Below are positions 46,315-57,371 of a stretch of DNA of 64,000 nt, in pieces. Position 1 is the stretch's first letter. Each line of letters begins with the position of its first letter. Position numbers and translations under genes: made by a program. The stretch comes from Microbacterium protaetiae (lineage in GTDB: Bacteria; Actinomycetota; Actinomycetes; Actinomycetales; Microbacteriaceae), in the NCBI RefSeq assembly GCF_004135285.1, contig NZ_CP035494.1, positions 2,790,001-2,854,000 on the forward strand. The letters are read 5' to 3'. Below the pieces are notes generated by a model, which saw nothing but the letters and a program-made list of their open reading frames with translations, was not told the origin of the DNA and ran no database searches.

Positions 46315-46344
46315 TTGCGGATGCCGCATCCCGGCCGCTATCGT
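46315..46344 (+). promoter_or_regulatory. Promoter of the putative arginine leader peptide
   Basis: TTGCGG (46315-46320), 18 bp, TATCGT (46339-46344), then six bases to ATG 46351. TGCGG-ATG-CCGCA forms a small inverted repeat over the -35, but GGATGCCGC is a very common word in this genome, so it is weak evidence for an operator. Confidence 0.55.
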
Positions 46345-46350
46345 CGGGCC

Positions 46351-46431
46351 ATGCCTTCGGCCGCGAACCTCGAGCTGCTCCCCGTGAGCCTCGGTCGCGC
46401 GCGCCGACGTCTGGGCGACCGCCGACTGTAG
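46351..46431 (+). CDS. Putative arginine leader peptide upstream of argC
   Basis: A 26-codon ORF (ATG to TAG) that ends in GRARRRLGDRRL: six arginines in the last eleven residues, coded by CGC, CGT and two rare-type CGA codons. It has its own promoter with the leaderless geometry seen at real genes here, and it lies 92 bp before argC. A hairpin starts at its stop codon. Ribosome stalling at scarce arginyl-tRNA could alter that hairpin and hence read-through into argCJBDF. Function is inferred from position and composition; no protein homology can be claimed for so short a peptide. Confidence 0.6.
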   Translation: MPSAANLELLPVSLGRARRRLGDRRL

Positions 46432-46498
46432 GCGACCCCGCACTCCGCTCCGGCGGGTGAGGTGTCGCCGCTATCGGCCCGTGCCGGCTCAGTCCGGC
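46431..46498 (+). promoter_or_regulatory. Candidate attenuator structures between leader ORF and argC
   Basis: GGCGAC (46431-46436) pairs with GTCGCC (46464-46469), and inside it CCCGC (46437-46441) with GCGGG (46453-46457). A second hairpin is GCCGG (46483-46487) with CCGGC (46494-46498). The first overlaps the leader stop codon, so a ribosome there would prevent it forming. There is no T-run, so any termination would be of the actinobacterial type or act on translation. Confidence 0.45.
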
Positions 46499-46511
46499 GG
46501 AACCCAGAAAC

Positions 46512-46517
46512 TAAGGT
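46512..46517 (+). promoter_or_regulatory. -10-like hexamer or ribosome-binding site of argC
   Basis: TAAGGT ends six bases before the argC ATG at 46524, the leaderless geometry, but no good -35 lies upstream. The same bases contain AAGG, seven bases from the ATG, which could serve as a Shine-Dalgarno if transcription begins at the upstream leader promoter. Confidence 0.4.
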
Positions 46518-46523
46518 AGAAGA

Positions 46524-47567
46524 ATGACCTATTCGGTCGCCGTCTCCGGCGCCTCCGGCTATGCGGGGGGAGAGATCCTCCGCATCCTCGCCGCACATCC
46601 TGACATCGAGATCCGCACGGTCACCGCGCACGCGAACGCGGGCCAGCCGCTCGTGCAGCATCAGCCGCACCTGCGGTCACTGGCACACCTGACCTTGCAA
46701 GAGACCACGCCCGAGATCCTCTCCGGGCACGACATCGTCTTCCTCGCCCTGCCGCACGGGCAGTCGGGCCAGTACACCGACGCACTCACCGACGTGTCGC
46801 TGGTGATCGACGCCGGCGCCGACCACCGCCTGAGCTCCTCGGCCGACTGGAACGCCTTCTACGGCGGCGACTTCCATGAGCCCTGGGCCTACGGCGTGCC
46901 CGAGCTGCCCACGCAAGCCGGAAAGCAGCGTGCGAACCTCGTTGGCGCGACCCGCATCGCCGCGCCCGGATGCAACGCCTCCACGGTGAGCCTGAGTATC
47001 GCACCCGGTATCGCCGCCGGTGTCATCGACCCCACCGACCTGGTCAGCGTGCTCGCGGTCGGCCCCTCCGGCGCCGGCAAGAGCCTGAAGCCGCACTTGC
47101 TGGGCAGCGAGATCCTCGGCTCGGCGAATCCATACGCTGTCGGGGGTGTGCATCGGCATATCCCCGAGGTCAAGCAGGCGTTGCGTGCCGCGGGCGCGGC
47201 CGAGGTGCATCTCTCTTTCACCCCTGTGATCGTTCCGATGGCCCGCGGCATCCTCGCCACCAGCTCTGCGCCGATCACGCCGGGCGCCTCCGACGCCGAC
47301 ATCCGCGCGGCGTGGGAGCACGCGTACGGGGAGGAGCGTTTCGTGCAGTTGCTGCCCGAGGGAACCTACCCGCGCACCGCCGACGTGATCGGCGCGAACA
47401 CGGCTCTTCTGGGGCTGCACATCGATCGCGACGTGAATCGTGTCACGATCGTCGCCGCCGTCGACAACCTTGTGAAGGGCACCGCCGGTGCCGCAGTGCA
47501 GTCCATGAACATCGCGTTGGGCCTCGACGAAGGCCGCGCTCTCACCGTGAACGGAGTCGCCCCGTGA
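46524..47567 (+). CDS. argC: N-acetyl-gamma-glutamyl-phosphate reductase
   Basis: A 347-residue NADPH-dependent reductase, third step of arginine synthesis. It begins [20 protein letters not shown] and contains [10 protein letters not shown]. The catalytic cysteine lies in [27 protein letters not shown] and the [16 protein letters not shown] substrate loop complete the family pattern. It opens the argC-J-B-D-F run, in which every junction overlaps by four bases. Confidence 0.96.
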   Translation: MTYSVAVSGASGYAGGEILRILAAHPDIEIRTVTAHANAGQPLVQHQPHLRSLAHLTLQETTPEILSGHDIVFLALPHGQSGQYTDALTDVSLVIDAGADHRLSSSADWNAFYGGDFHEPWAYGVPELPTQAGKQRANLVGATRIAAPGCNASTVSLSIAPGIAAGVIDPTDLVSVLAVGPSGAGKSLKPHLLGSEILGSANPYAVGGVHRHIPEVKQALRAAGAAEVHLSFTPVIVPMARGILATSSAPITPGASDADIRAAWEHAYGEERFVQLLPEGTYPRTADVIGANTALLGLHIDRDVNRVTIVAAVDNLVKGTAGAAVQSMNIALGLDEGRALTVNGVAP

Positions 47568-48721
47568 CCGTCACCGCAGCGAAGGGGTTCGAGGCGGCCG
47601 GCGTCGTCGCGGGCCTGAAATCCACCGGCAAGCCCGATGTGGCCGTCGTCGTCAACCGGGGTCCCGCCAAGGTCGGCGCCGCCGTGTTCACGAGCAATCG
47701 CGCCAAGGCCAACCCGATCCTGTGGTCGCAGCAGGCCGTCTCTGACGGCGTCGTCGAAGCCGTTGTTCTCAACTCGGGCGGGGCGAACTGCTTCACCGGA
47801 ACGTTCGGCTTCCAGACCACTCATCAGACCGCTGAGAAGGCCGCCGAGCTGCTGGGCGTGAGCTCCGGCGACATCCTGGTGTGCTCGACGGGCCTCATCG
47901 GCACCGGCGACGAGATCTTTCGTGCGAAGGTGCTCGACGGTGTCGAAAAGGGAGTCGCGGCATTGTCCGCCGACGGCGGCGCGGCTGCGGCATCCGCGAT
48001 CATGACCACCGACACCGTCAGCAAGACAGCCGTGCGAGAGCGCGACGGCTGGACGATCGGCGGCATGGCGAAAGGTGCCGGGATGCTGGCGCCGGGCCTG
48101 GCCACGATGCTGGTGGTCATCACCACCGACGCCGTACTGGATGCCGCCGACGCCGACGCGCATCTGCGCCACGCGACGCACGTGAGCTTCGACCGGCTCG
48201 ACTCCGACGGATGCATGTCGACGAACGACCAGGTGACGCTGCTGGCCAGCGGGGCCAGTGGGGTGGTTCCCGATCCCGAGGCCTTCCGCGCCGCGCTGAC
48301 CGCCGTGTGCATCGAGCTCGCTGAAAAGCTGCAGGGCGACGCCGAGGGAGCCAGCCACGACATCACTATCGAGGTGCGGCATGCGGCATCCGAATCCGAT
48401 GCCGTCGAGGTGGGGCGCTCGGTCGCCCGCAACAACCTCTTCAAGGCGGCGATCTTCGGCAACGACCCGAACTGGGGCCGTGTGCTGGCGGCGATCGGCA
48501 CGACCCAGGCCGACTTCGACCCGTACGAGGTCGACGTGTGGATGAACGGCGTGCGGGTGTGCACCGACGGGGGCCCGGACGCCCCGCGCGAAGACGTCGA
48601 TCTGACCCCGCGTGCGACGCACGTCGTGATCGATCTGAAGTCGGGCGAGGCCACGGTGCGGATCCTCACGAATGACCTCACCCACGATTACGTCCACGAG
48701 AACAGCGCGTACTCCTCATGA
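47564..48721 (+). CDS. argJ: Glutamate N-acetyltransferase / amino-acid acetyltransferase
   Basis: A 385-residue ornithine acetyltransferase that recycles the acetyl group between N-acetylornithine and glutamate. It self-cleaves at the Thr of [16 protein letters not shown] into alpha and beta chains. [38 protein letters not shown] and the C-terminal [23 protein letters not shown] are typical. The GTG start overlaps the argC stop. Whether it also makes acetylglutamate from acetyl-CoA cannot be read from the sequence. Confidence 0.95.
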   Translation: MTVTAAKGFEAAGVVAGLKSTGKPDVAVVVNRGPAKVGAAVFTSNRAKANPILWSQQAVSDGVVEAVVLNSGGANCFTGTFGFQTTHQTAEKAAELLGVSSGDILVCSTGLIGTGDEIFRAKVLDGVEKGVAALSADGGAAAASAIMTTDTVSKTAVRERDGWTIGGMAKGAGMLAPGLATMLVVITTDAVLDAADADAHLRHATHVSFDRLDSDGCMSTNDQVTLLASGASGVVPDPEAFRAALTAVCIELAEKLQGDAEGASHDITIEVRHAASESDAVEVGRSVARNNLFKAAIFGNDPNWGRVLAAIGTTQADFDPYEVDVWMNGVRVCTDGGPDAPREDVDLTPRATHVVIDLKSGEATVRILTNDLTHDYVHENSAYSS

Positions 48722-49623
48722 CAGACATCGATCTGCAAGACACCGACCCCGACGAAGCGTCGGCCAGAGCGCTGACTCTCATCGAGTCGCTGCCCTGGCT
48801 GCGCCGGTTTCGTGACCAGATCATCGTGATCAAGTACGGCGGAAACGCCATGGTCTCCGATGAGTTGCAAGATGCCTTCGCCGCTGACATCGCCTATCTG
48901 CGCTATGTCGGGGTACAGCCGGTCGTCGTGCACGGCGGCGGGCCGCAGATCTCCTCGATGCTCGACCGGCTCGCCATTCCCAGCGAGTTCAAGGGCGGGT
49001 ACCGGGTGACCTCCACCGAGGCGATCTCGGTGGTGCGCATGGTGCTCACCGGCCAGATAAACCCGCAGCTGGTCGCGAAGATCAACGCACATGGGCCGCT
49101 GGCCACGGGCCTGTCGGGCGAAGACGCCGGACTTTTCGGCGGTCGCCGGCGCGGGGTCGTCATCGACGGCGTCGAACACGATCTGGGCCGGGTGGGCGAT
49201 GTCGTGCAGGTCGACCCGCAACCCATCCATGACCATCTGGCCGCCGGCCGGATTCCTGTGGTTTCCTCGATTGCGCCCGATCTCGACAACCCCGGGCACT
49301 CCCTGAACGTGAACGCCGACACCGCCGCGGCGGCTCTGGCCATCGCCCTGGGAGCGGCCAAACTCGTCATCCTCACCGATGTGGCGGGCCTGTACGCCGA
49401 CTGGCCCCGCCGCGACTCGTTGGTCTCGCACCTGACCGCTTCCGAACTGCGCGCCATGCTGCCGCGTCTGGAATCCGGCATGATCCCGAAGATGCGCGCG
49501 TGTCTGGACGCCGTCGACGCCGGCGTCGAGACCGCGGCCATCATCGACGGGCGAGTACCGCACTCGGTGCTCGTCGAACTCTTCACTGAAAAAGGCATCG
49601 GCACGGAGGTGGCCGCACAATGA
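48718..49623 (+). CDS. argB: Acetylglutamate kinase
   Basis: A 301-residue amino acid kinase fold enzyme. It shows [70 protein letters not shown] and [21 protein letters not shown] 48718 overlaps the argJ stop. It phosphorylates N-acetylglutamate, and in many bacteria this is the arginine-inhibited step; the N-terminal extension tied to inhibition in some families is present (about 25 residues). Confidence 0.96.
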   Translation: MTDIDLQDTDPDEASARALTLIESLPWLRRFRDQIIVIKYGGNAMVSDELQDAFAADIAYLRYVGVQPVVVHGGGPQISSMLDRLAIPSEFKGGYRVTSTEAISVVRMVLTGQINPQLVAKINAHGPLATGLSGEDAGLFGGRRRGVVIDGVEHDLGRVGDVVQVDPQPIHDHLAAGRIPVVSSIAPDLDNPGHSLNVNADTAAAALAIALGAAKLVILTDVAGLYADWPRRDSLVSHLTASELRAMLPRLESGMIPKMRACLDAVDAGVETAAIIDGRVPHSVLVELFTEKGIGTEVAAQ

Positions 49624-50816
49624 CGACCTGGCAGGATGAGGCATCCCGCGATCTTTTGAACCTCGGCGGTCGGCTCGCACTTCTCGTGCGCGGTGAGGGC
49701 TCACACGTCTGGGATGCCGACGGTGTGCGCTACCTCGACTTTCTCGGCGGCATCGCCGTCAACGCGCTCGGCCATGCGCACCCCGTCTTCGTCGACGCGG
49801 CCGCGAAGCAGGCGGCCACCCTTGCGCACGTGTCGAACTACTTCGCCACGCCGCAGCAGCTCGAGCTGGCCGCGCGTCTGAAGCGGCTGGCGGGAGCCGG
49901 CCAGAGCGGTCACGTCTTCTTCGCGAATTCGGGGTCTGAGGCGAACGAGACAGCGATCAAGCTCGCGCGACTGCACGCCCACAAGACCGGCAAGAAGACG
50001 ATCCTGAGCCTTGCCGGCGCGTTCCACGGGCGCACGATGGGTTCGCTCTCGCTCACGCCGAAGCCGGCGTACCAAGACCCCTTCCGGCCGCTGCTGCCCG
50101 ATGTCGCGCACATCGAGGTGACGGTGGAGGCGCTGGAGCGGGCACTGGCCGACGACACGGTCGCGGCCCTTTTCGTCGAGCCGATTCAGGGTGAAGCCGG
50201 CGTCGTGCCGCTGCCTGATGGCTTCTTGCGCCGCGCGCGGGAGCTGACCACCGAGCACGGGGCGCTCCTCATCGTCGACGAGGTGCAGACCGGAGTGGGG
50301 CGTACGGGGGAGTGGTTCGCTTTTCAGCGCGAGGGCATCATCCCTGATGCGATGAGCCTGGCCAAGGGCATCGCGGCCGGCTTCCCCCTGGGCGCTCTGG
50401 TCACTTTCGGCGAGAACGACCTGTTCTACCCGGGTACGCACAACTCGACCTTCGGTGGCAACCCGCTGGCCACCGCCGTCGGCAACGCGGTGCTCGCCGA
50501 GATCGAGAACACCGATCTGCTGGCCAACGTCACCACGCGCGGCACCCAGCTGCGCAACGCCGTCCGCGGGGTGCCGTTGGTGACCGGCACCCGCGGGGCA
50601 GGACTGCTGATCGGTATCACGCTGTCTGCGCCGGTGGCGGCAGATGTGCGGGATGCCGCGCAGCGGCGTGGTCTCATCGTCAACGCGCCCACCGCCGACG
50701 TGATCCGCATCGCCCCCGCATACACGATCGGCGACGCCGAAGTCGATGAGTTCACCACCCTTTTCACCGCCGCGCTCGCCGAGGTCGCGGCATCCCACCC
50801 GAAGGAGTCGAAGTGA
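49620..50816 (+). CDS. argD: Acetylornithine aminotransferase
   Basis: A 398-residue class III PLP aminotransferase. It shows [79 protein letters not shown] and the PLP lysine in [29 protein letters not shown] follows. It overlaps argB and argF by four bases each. Such enzymes can also act in lysine synthesis. Confidence 0.95.
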   Translation: MTTWQDEASRDLLNLGGRLALLVRGEGSHVWDADGVRYLDFLGGIAVNALGHAHPVFVDAAAKQAATLAHVSNYFATPQQLELAARLKRLAGAGQSGHVFFANSGSEANETAIKLARLHAHKTGKKTILSLAGAFHGRTMGSLSLTPKPAYQDPFRPLLPDVAHIEVTVEALERALADDTVAALFVEPIQGEAGVVPLPDGFLRRARELTTEHGALLIVDEVQTGVGRTGEWFAFQREGIIPDAMSLAKGIAAGFPLGALVTFGENDLFYPGTHNSTFGGNPLATAVGNAVLAEIENTDLLANVTTRGTQLRNAVRGVPLVTGTRGAGLLIGITLSAPVAADVRDAAQRRGLIVNAPTADVIRIAPAYTIGDAEVDEFTTLFTAALAEVAASHPKESK

Positions 50817-51763
50817 CCCGCCACCTGCTGCGCGACGACGATCTGACCACGGCCGAGCAAGCCGAGATCCTCGACCTGGCGATCGAACTGAAGAAAGACC
50901 GCTGGTCGAACAAGGCCCTCGCCGGCCCCCAGACGGTCGCGGTGATCTTCGACAAGTCCTCCACCCGCACTCGCGTGTCGTTCGCGGTCGGCATCGCCGA
51001 CCTGGGCGGCTCGCCGCTGATCATCTCGACGGCCAACAGCCAGCTCGGCGGCAAAGAGACACCCTCCGACACGGCGCGCGTCCTGGAGCGCCAGGTTGCC
51101 GCCATCGTGTGGCGTACCTACGCGCAGGCCGGCCTCGAAGAAATGGCACGGGGCACGCGCGTGCCGGTGGTCAATGCGTTGTCCGACGACTTCCACCCCT
51201 GCCAGCTGTTGGCCGACCTGCTCACCATCCGCGAGCACAAGGGCGACCTTGCCGGACTGACTCTCGCCTTCTTCGGCGACGGAAAGTCGAACATGGCGCA
51301 CTCCTACGTGCTGGCCGGCGTCACCGCGGGTATGCACGTGCGCGTGGCCTCGCCGGCCGATTATGCGCCGCGCGCTGACGTCGTCGCCGATGCCGACCGC
51401 CGCGCCGCCGAGACGGGTGGTTCGGTCGCCCTGTACACCGACGCGAACGAGGCCGCCGCCGGCGCCGACATCATCGTCACCGACACCTGGGTGTCGATGG
51501 GCAAAGAAGAAGAGAAGCTCGAGCGCATCCGCGATTTGGGCGGCTACAAGGTCACGACCGAGCTCATGGCTTTGGCCAAAGACGACGCCATCTTCATCCA
51601 CTGCCTGCCCGCCGACCGCGGCTACGAGGTCGACGCCGAGGTCATCGACGGCCCGCAGTCGGTGGTCTGGGACGAAGCCGAGAACCGGCTGCATGCACAG
51701 AAGGCGATGCTCGTCTGGCTGCTGCGGCAGAACGGCACCTCGACGGAGGATGCCGCAGCCTGA
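50813..51763 (+). CDS. argF: Ornithine carbamoyltransferase
   Basis: A 316-residue enzyme forming citrulline from ornithine and carbamoyl phosphate. The carbamoyl-phosphate loop is SSTRTRVSF. HPCQLLADLLTI, FFGDGKSNMAHSYVLAG and the ornithine-side HCLPADRGYEVD are present; the last two distinguish it from aspartate transcarbamoylase. The GTG start overlaps the argD stop. In most actinobacteria argR and argG/argH follow directly; here repeats begin about 20 bases after the stop. Confidence 0.96.
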   Translation: MTRHLLRDDDLTTAEQAEILDLAIELKKDRWSNKALAGPQTVAVIFDKSSTRTRVSFAVGIADLGGSPLIISTANSQLGGKETPSDTARVLERQVAAIVWRTYAQAGLEEMARGTRVPVVNALSDDFHPCQLLADLLTIREHKGDLAGLTLAFFGDGKSNMAHSYVLAGVTAGMHVRVASPADYAPRADVVADADRRAAETGGSVALYTDANEAAAGADIIVTDTWVSMGKEEEKLERIRDLGGYKVTTELMALAKDDAIFIHCLPADRGYEVDAEVIDGPQSVVWDEAENRLHAQKAMLVWLLRQNGTSTEDAAA

Positions 51764-51800
51764 GCTGCGGCTCACCGCACAGGCGGTTGCCGTCGCGGTG

Positions 51801-51915
51801 TCGCGTGGTCGGTCGCGGTGTCGCGTGGTCGGTCGCGGTGTCGCGTGGTTGGTCGCGGTGTCGCGTGGTTGGTCGCGGTGTCGCGTGGTTGGTCGCGGTG
51901 TCGCGTGGTCGCGGT
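51801..51915 (+). repeat. Tandem 20-bp direct repeats after argF
   Basis: Five full units and part of a sixth of TCGCGTGGTTGGTCGCGGTG (C or T at one position) start every 20 bp from 51801. They are a different word from the array after hflX but have the same period. The array begins close to the argF stop. Confidence 0.92.
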
Positions 51916-51998
51916 GTCGCGTAGTCGCGTTGCCGTCTGCGGGCTGCGCTCGCGCGTAGGGTGACACTCCCGATCGCGGTGTAGCGGTGTCGCTGTGT

Positions 51999-52064
51999 CG
52001 CGTGGTCGGTCGCGGTGTCGCGTGGTCGGTCACGGTGTCGCGTGGTTGGTCGCGGTGTCGCGTT
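51999..52064 (+). repeat. Second tract of the same 20-bp repeat
   Basis: Three further units (51999, 52019, 52039) and a partial fourth of the 51801-type repeat. About 80 bp of non-repetitive sequence separates the two tracts. It runs directly into the first degenerate copy of the nested palindrome. Confidence 0.9.
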
Positions 52065-52646
52065 GCCGTCCCGTTTCGCCCCTTCCCGTCGGTGAAGCGG
52101 TCGTTTGGGACGGCATCGCCCCTCCCGCTGGTGTGTGCCGTCCTGGTTGGTCGCTTGGTTGGTGTGAAGCGACGATGTGGGACGGCATCCCGGGGGAGCA
52201 ACGGAGGTTCGGAGCGGGATCACCCCTCCCCGCTGGTGTGTGCCGTCCTGGTTGGTCGCTTGGTTGGTGTGAAGCGACGATGTGGGACGGCGTTGGCGTT
52301 CTTATTGGGCGTTTGCCGTCCTTTTCCGTCGCTTGGTCGCTGTGAAGCGACGATGTGGGACGGCGTCCCGGGGGAGAAACGGAGGTTCGGAGCGGGATCG
52401 CCCCTTCCGGCTGGCATGTGCCGTCCTGGTTGGTCGCTTGGTTGGTGTGAAGCGACGATGTGGGACGGCGTTGGCGTTCTTGTTGGCGTGTGCCGTCCTT
52501 TTCCGTCGCTTGGTCGGTGTGAAGCGACGATGTGGGACGGCGTCCCGTGGGAGCAACGGAGGTTCGGGGCGGGATCGCCCCTCCCCGCTGATGTGTGCCG
52601 TCCTGCTTGGTCGCTTGGTCGCTATGAAGCGACGATGTGGGACGGC
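52065..52646. repeat. Array A: nested-palindrome elements before the DUF559-like gene
   Basis: Six near-identical 50-bp elements start at 52137, 52242, 52315, 52420, 52492 and 52597. The layout is GCCGTCC, 6 nt, GTCGCTT, 10 nt, AAGCGAC, 6 nt, GGACGGC, so both arm pairs are perfectly complementary. A degenerate copy is at 52065-52114. Spacing alternates 105 and 72-73 bp, so a pair forms a higher-order unit of about 178 bp. The 105-bp intervals share GGAGCAACGGAGGTTCGG. A 245-codon frame through the array is a repeat translation. Confidence 0.93.
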
Positions 52647-52686
52647 ATCACTGGGCGACCGAGCGCGGGCGTGCTTCGACTGACGT

Positions 52687-53730
52687 TCAGCCGCTCCATC
52701 CCGCACGTCTCAGCGCTGCGGTGATGCGTTCGACGGCCGGTCCCGTCGACGGGTAGACATGCGTCGAAACAAGTCTCAGGACACGCCACCCGGCATCCTC
52801 GCACGCGGTGTGCTTGTCGATGTCGCGGTACCACTGAGCGCGGTCGGTCCGATGGTGGTCGCCTTCGCCTTCGATGAGCAAGCGTTGGTCGGGGAACGCG
52901 ATCTCGGTGAAGCCGATGGGCGTGCCGTCCGCTGCGATCACGTCGTAGTCGAGTTCTGGCTCGGGCAAGCCCGCTCGCACGCATGCGATGCGGACGCGGG
53001 TCTCAAAGGGTGAGGCCGCGCCCACCCGGATCAGCTCGAGCGCCTCCAGGAGCTTCGCCCGGTTCCTCCGCCGCGGGGCAAGAGCCGCCGCGCGCAGCTG
53101 CTCGATCGTCGCGTGTGCATCTTCGGCCGTCCCGCGCTCCATGCCGTGACGCCGCGGGATGTAGACGATCGCATCACCCATCTCGATGAGTTCGTCAACA
53201 GTCAGTTCGTCGGCCAGGGTCGCCCATGTGGAGGCTGAGCTTAACACACGCATGCCGTCGACGGTTCGTACGGTCGTCTGAGTCGGCGTCAGCTCGTGCC
53301 CGCGCACGCCTCTCGCCTTCGATGCGCGCCGGCGACCCAGCACGGCGACGTCGATGCCGCGCGCCGGAACAAGGTGGCCATGGCGGCGCACCTGCCGTAT
53401 CGCCGCTCGCAGGAGGCGGATCGGCACAGGAAACCCCCAGATCACCGCGGCCGTCACGTGCGAGAAGAATGCCCAATCCGGCATGATGCACGCGTACGCG
53501 CGTGCCAGCTGAAGGATCTCGGCAGTCAGGGTGCGCGCCTCGCGGCCGAAAGCACTTTCGTCGTTGTCCGGTTGCTTCACGACGGGAGCGCCGAGCATGC
53601 GCACACCGTGAAACGGGGACTCCAATCGCGGATGCCGCAAGCGGCGGGCGGAGACTCCGGCGCGCTGAGCATCGCGCACGCTGAACTCGCGACCTAATTC
53701 ATTGGGCAGAGTACTGAGTGGTGTGGGCAT
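52687..53730 (-). CDS. DUF559/AbiEi-like protein with a Vsr-type C-terminal domain
   Basis: A 347-residue protein. The N-terminus (EFSVRDAQRAGVSARRLRHPRLESPFHGVRML) resembles the winged-helix domain of AbiEi-type antitoxins. The middle (FSHVTAAVIWGFPVP, VRTVDGMRVLSSASTWATLA) is typical of a family common in Microbacteriaceae. The C-terminus (ASPFETRVRIACVRAGLPEPELDYDVI, then EIAFPDQRLLIEGEGDHHRTDRAQWYRDIDKH) resembles the DUF559/Vsr endonuclease fold, with Glu, Asp and Glu/Gly-Asp in the usual places. No AbiEii toxin gene is adjacent. Palindrome arrays lie on both sides. ATG 53730 is chosen by the family start; its ribosome-binding site is poor. Function unknown. Confidence 0.72.
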   Translation of the reverse strand: MPTPLSTLPNELGREFSVRDAQRAGVSARRLRHPRLESPFHGVRMLGAPVVKQPDNDESAFGREARTLTAEILQLARAYACIMPDWAFFSHVTAAVIWGFPVPIRLLRAAIRQVRRHGHLVPARGIDVAVLGRRRASKARGVRGHELTPTQTTVRTVDGMRVLSSASTWATLADELTVDELIEMGDAIVYIPRRHGMERGTAEDAHATIEQLRAAALAPRRRNRAKLLEALELIRVGAASPFETRVRIACVRAGLPEPELDYDVIAADGTPIGFTEIAFPDQRLLIEGEGDHHRTDRAQWYRDIDKHTACEDAGWRVLRLVSTHVYPSTGPAVERITAALRRAGWSG

Positions 53731-53736
53731 CTTTCG

Positions 53737-53748
53737 ATCTTCGAAGAT
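53737..53748. promoter_or_regulatory. 12-bp palindrome at the start of the DUF559-like gene
   Basis: ATCTTCGAAGAT is perfectly palindromic and sits seven bases before the start codon. It could be an operator for the protein's own winged helix. It does not match the LexA box. Confidence 0.35.
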
Positions 53749-53892
53749 GCGGCGACCGGTACGCGGCGCGGGATGCTGATCTGTGGAAAGCCCGTCGCGC
53801 GCCGCCAAGCCTCTCGCCCTGTGGAGGAAACGACGTGCCTCGCGATTCGGTCGGGAAGCGGCATCCCGGGCTCAGCAGCCCCCGGTCCTGAT

Positions 53893-56446
<2,554 letters not shown>

Positions 56447-56449
56447 TGA

Positions 56450-56495
56450 ATAAGCATACAGGCTAAATATGTCAGGTATAAGAGTACAGGCTTAA
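56450..56495 (-). promoter_or_regulatory. Two 18-bp direct repeats at the SatD-like promoter
   Basis: ATAAGCATACAGGCTAAA (56450-56467) and ATAAGAGTACAGGCTTAA (56478-56495) match at 15 of 18 positions and repeat every 28 bp. They are markedly AT-rich for this genome and cover the -10 of the SatD-like gene, as an operator would. Confidence 0.6.
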
Positions 56496-56499
56496 TAGT

Positions 56500-57096
56500 T
56501 CACCAGATGGCAAGGCGCAGCAGCGCGCCCACAGCGCACGCCCACACCAGGCTCGCCAGCGTGCCGACGATGAACCGCTCTCGGGCTTCGGGTTCGCTCA
56601 GCTCCGAGAACCGGCCGATGCCCTTGATGGCGACGACCACCGCGATCGCCTCGGGATATCCCACAACGATGGCGATGACTGCCGCCAGCCGTTCCAGGTA
56701 CCCGATCACCGTTCCGCCCCGCATGAGGGTGCGCGGCCCGGTCGAGGCGGCATCCTGCTCCTGTGCCACGACGACGATGCCGCCGTCTGCGGTCTCGCGC
56801 ACGCGTGAGCCGGCGGCGATGTCGAGCAGCCGTCGGGCGACCGGGTTGCCACCGATGACGGCGACCGCCACGCCCAGCAGGGTCAGGATGATGCCCATGA
56901 TCGCCGGCACGTTCACCGCCGAGATCGCCACCACCAGCAGTGCGACGACCACCAGTATCCCGGCGACCAGCAGGAGATAGGACGAAGGATGCCGCAGCGC
57001 GATGATGATCAACACCAGTGCCGCGCACAGCGCGAGGAACAGGAAGATCGACAGCGCCGCTGTCAGCAGAACATCCGCACCGGGGAACAGAGCCAT
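56500..57096 (-). CDS. Polytopic membrane protein paired with the SatD-like gene
   Basis: A 198-residue protein with about six membrane helices (LLTAALSIFLFLALCAALVLIIIAL, YLLLVAGILVVVALLVVAISAV, IMGIILTLLGVAVAVIGG, LAAVIAIVVGYPEAIAVVVAIKGIG and a C-terminal LVWACAVGALLRLAIW). A soluble segment lies between the third and fourth. GIGRFSELSEPEARERFIVGTLASL near the end is well conserved in look-alikes. It lies upstream of the SatD-like gene on the same strand, 53 bp away. Function unknown. Confidence 0.75.
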   Translation of the reverse strand: MALFPGADVLLTAALSIFLFLALCAALVLIIIALRHPSSYLLLVAGILVVVALLVVAISAVNVPAIMGIILTLLGVAVAVIGGNPVARRLLDIAAGSRVRETADGGIVVVAQEQDAASTGPRTLMRGGTVIGYLERLAAVIAIVVGYPEAIAVVVAIKGIGRFSELSEPEARERFIVGTLASLVWACAVGALLRLAIW

Positions 57097-57371
57097 GCCG
57101 TCAGTCTGGCATGCGGGTGCAGAAGACGCCGCCGACCCGGGGGGGAAGGGCCGACGGCGTCGTGGGGACTGCCCGGGGTCGAGCCCGGAGGGCGACGCAG
57201 CACGGGCAGCGCGTCCCTGTCGTCGACTGGGAGACCGTGGGGGCGGTCGTTATCGCCGACACATCAAGTAAACCACATGTGGTCAGACCACAGAATGTGC
57301 TCACAGGCGACCCTCAGGTCGTGTTCGCTCTGAGCGAAATCCGTCCCAGCGACGCTGATACTCTGATGCGC

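Noticed and set aside
46316..46328. TGCGG-ATG-CCGCA as an ArgR operator before the leader ORF
   Set aside because: It does not match known ARG boxes, and GGATGCCGC is abundant across the window, inside genes of all kinds.
51987..52724. 245-codon plus-strand ORF after argF
   Set aside because: It runs through the palindrome array, its protein is internally repetitive (VKRRCGTA), and it crosses into the minus-strand gene. It is a by-product of repeats without stops.
52687..53730. AbiE type IV toxin-antitoxin pair
   Set aside because: Only an AbiEi-like N-terminal part is present, joined to a nuclease-like domain; no nucleotidyltransferase toxin gene (AbiEii) lies on either side.
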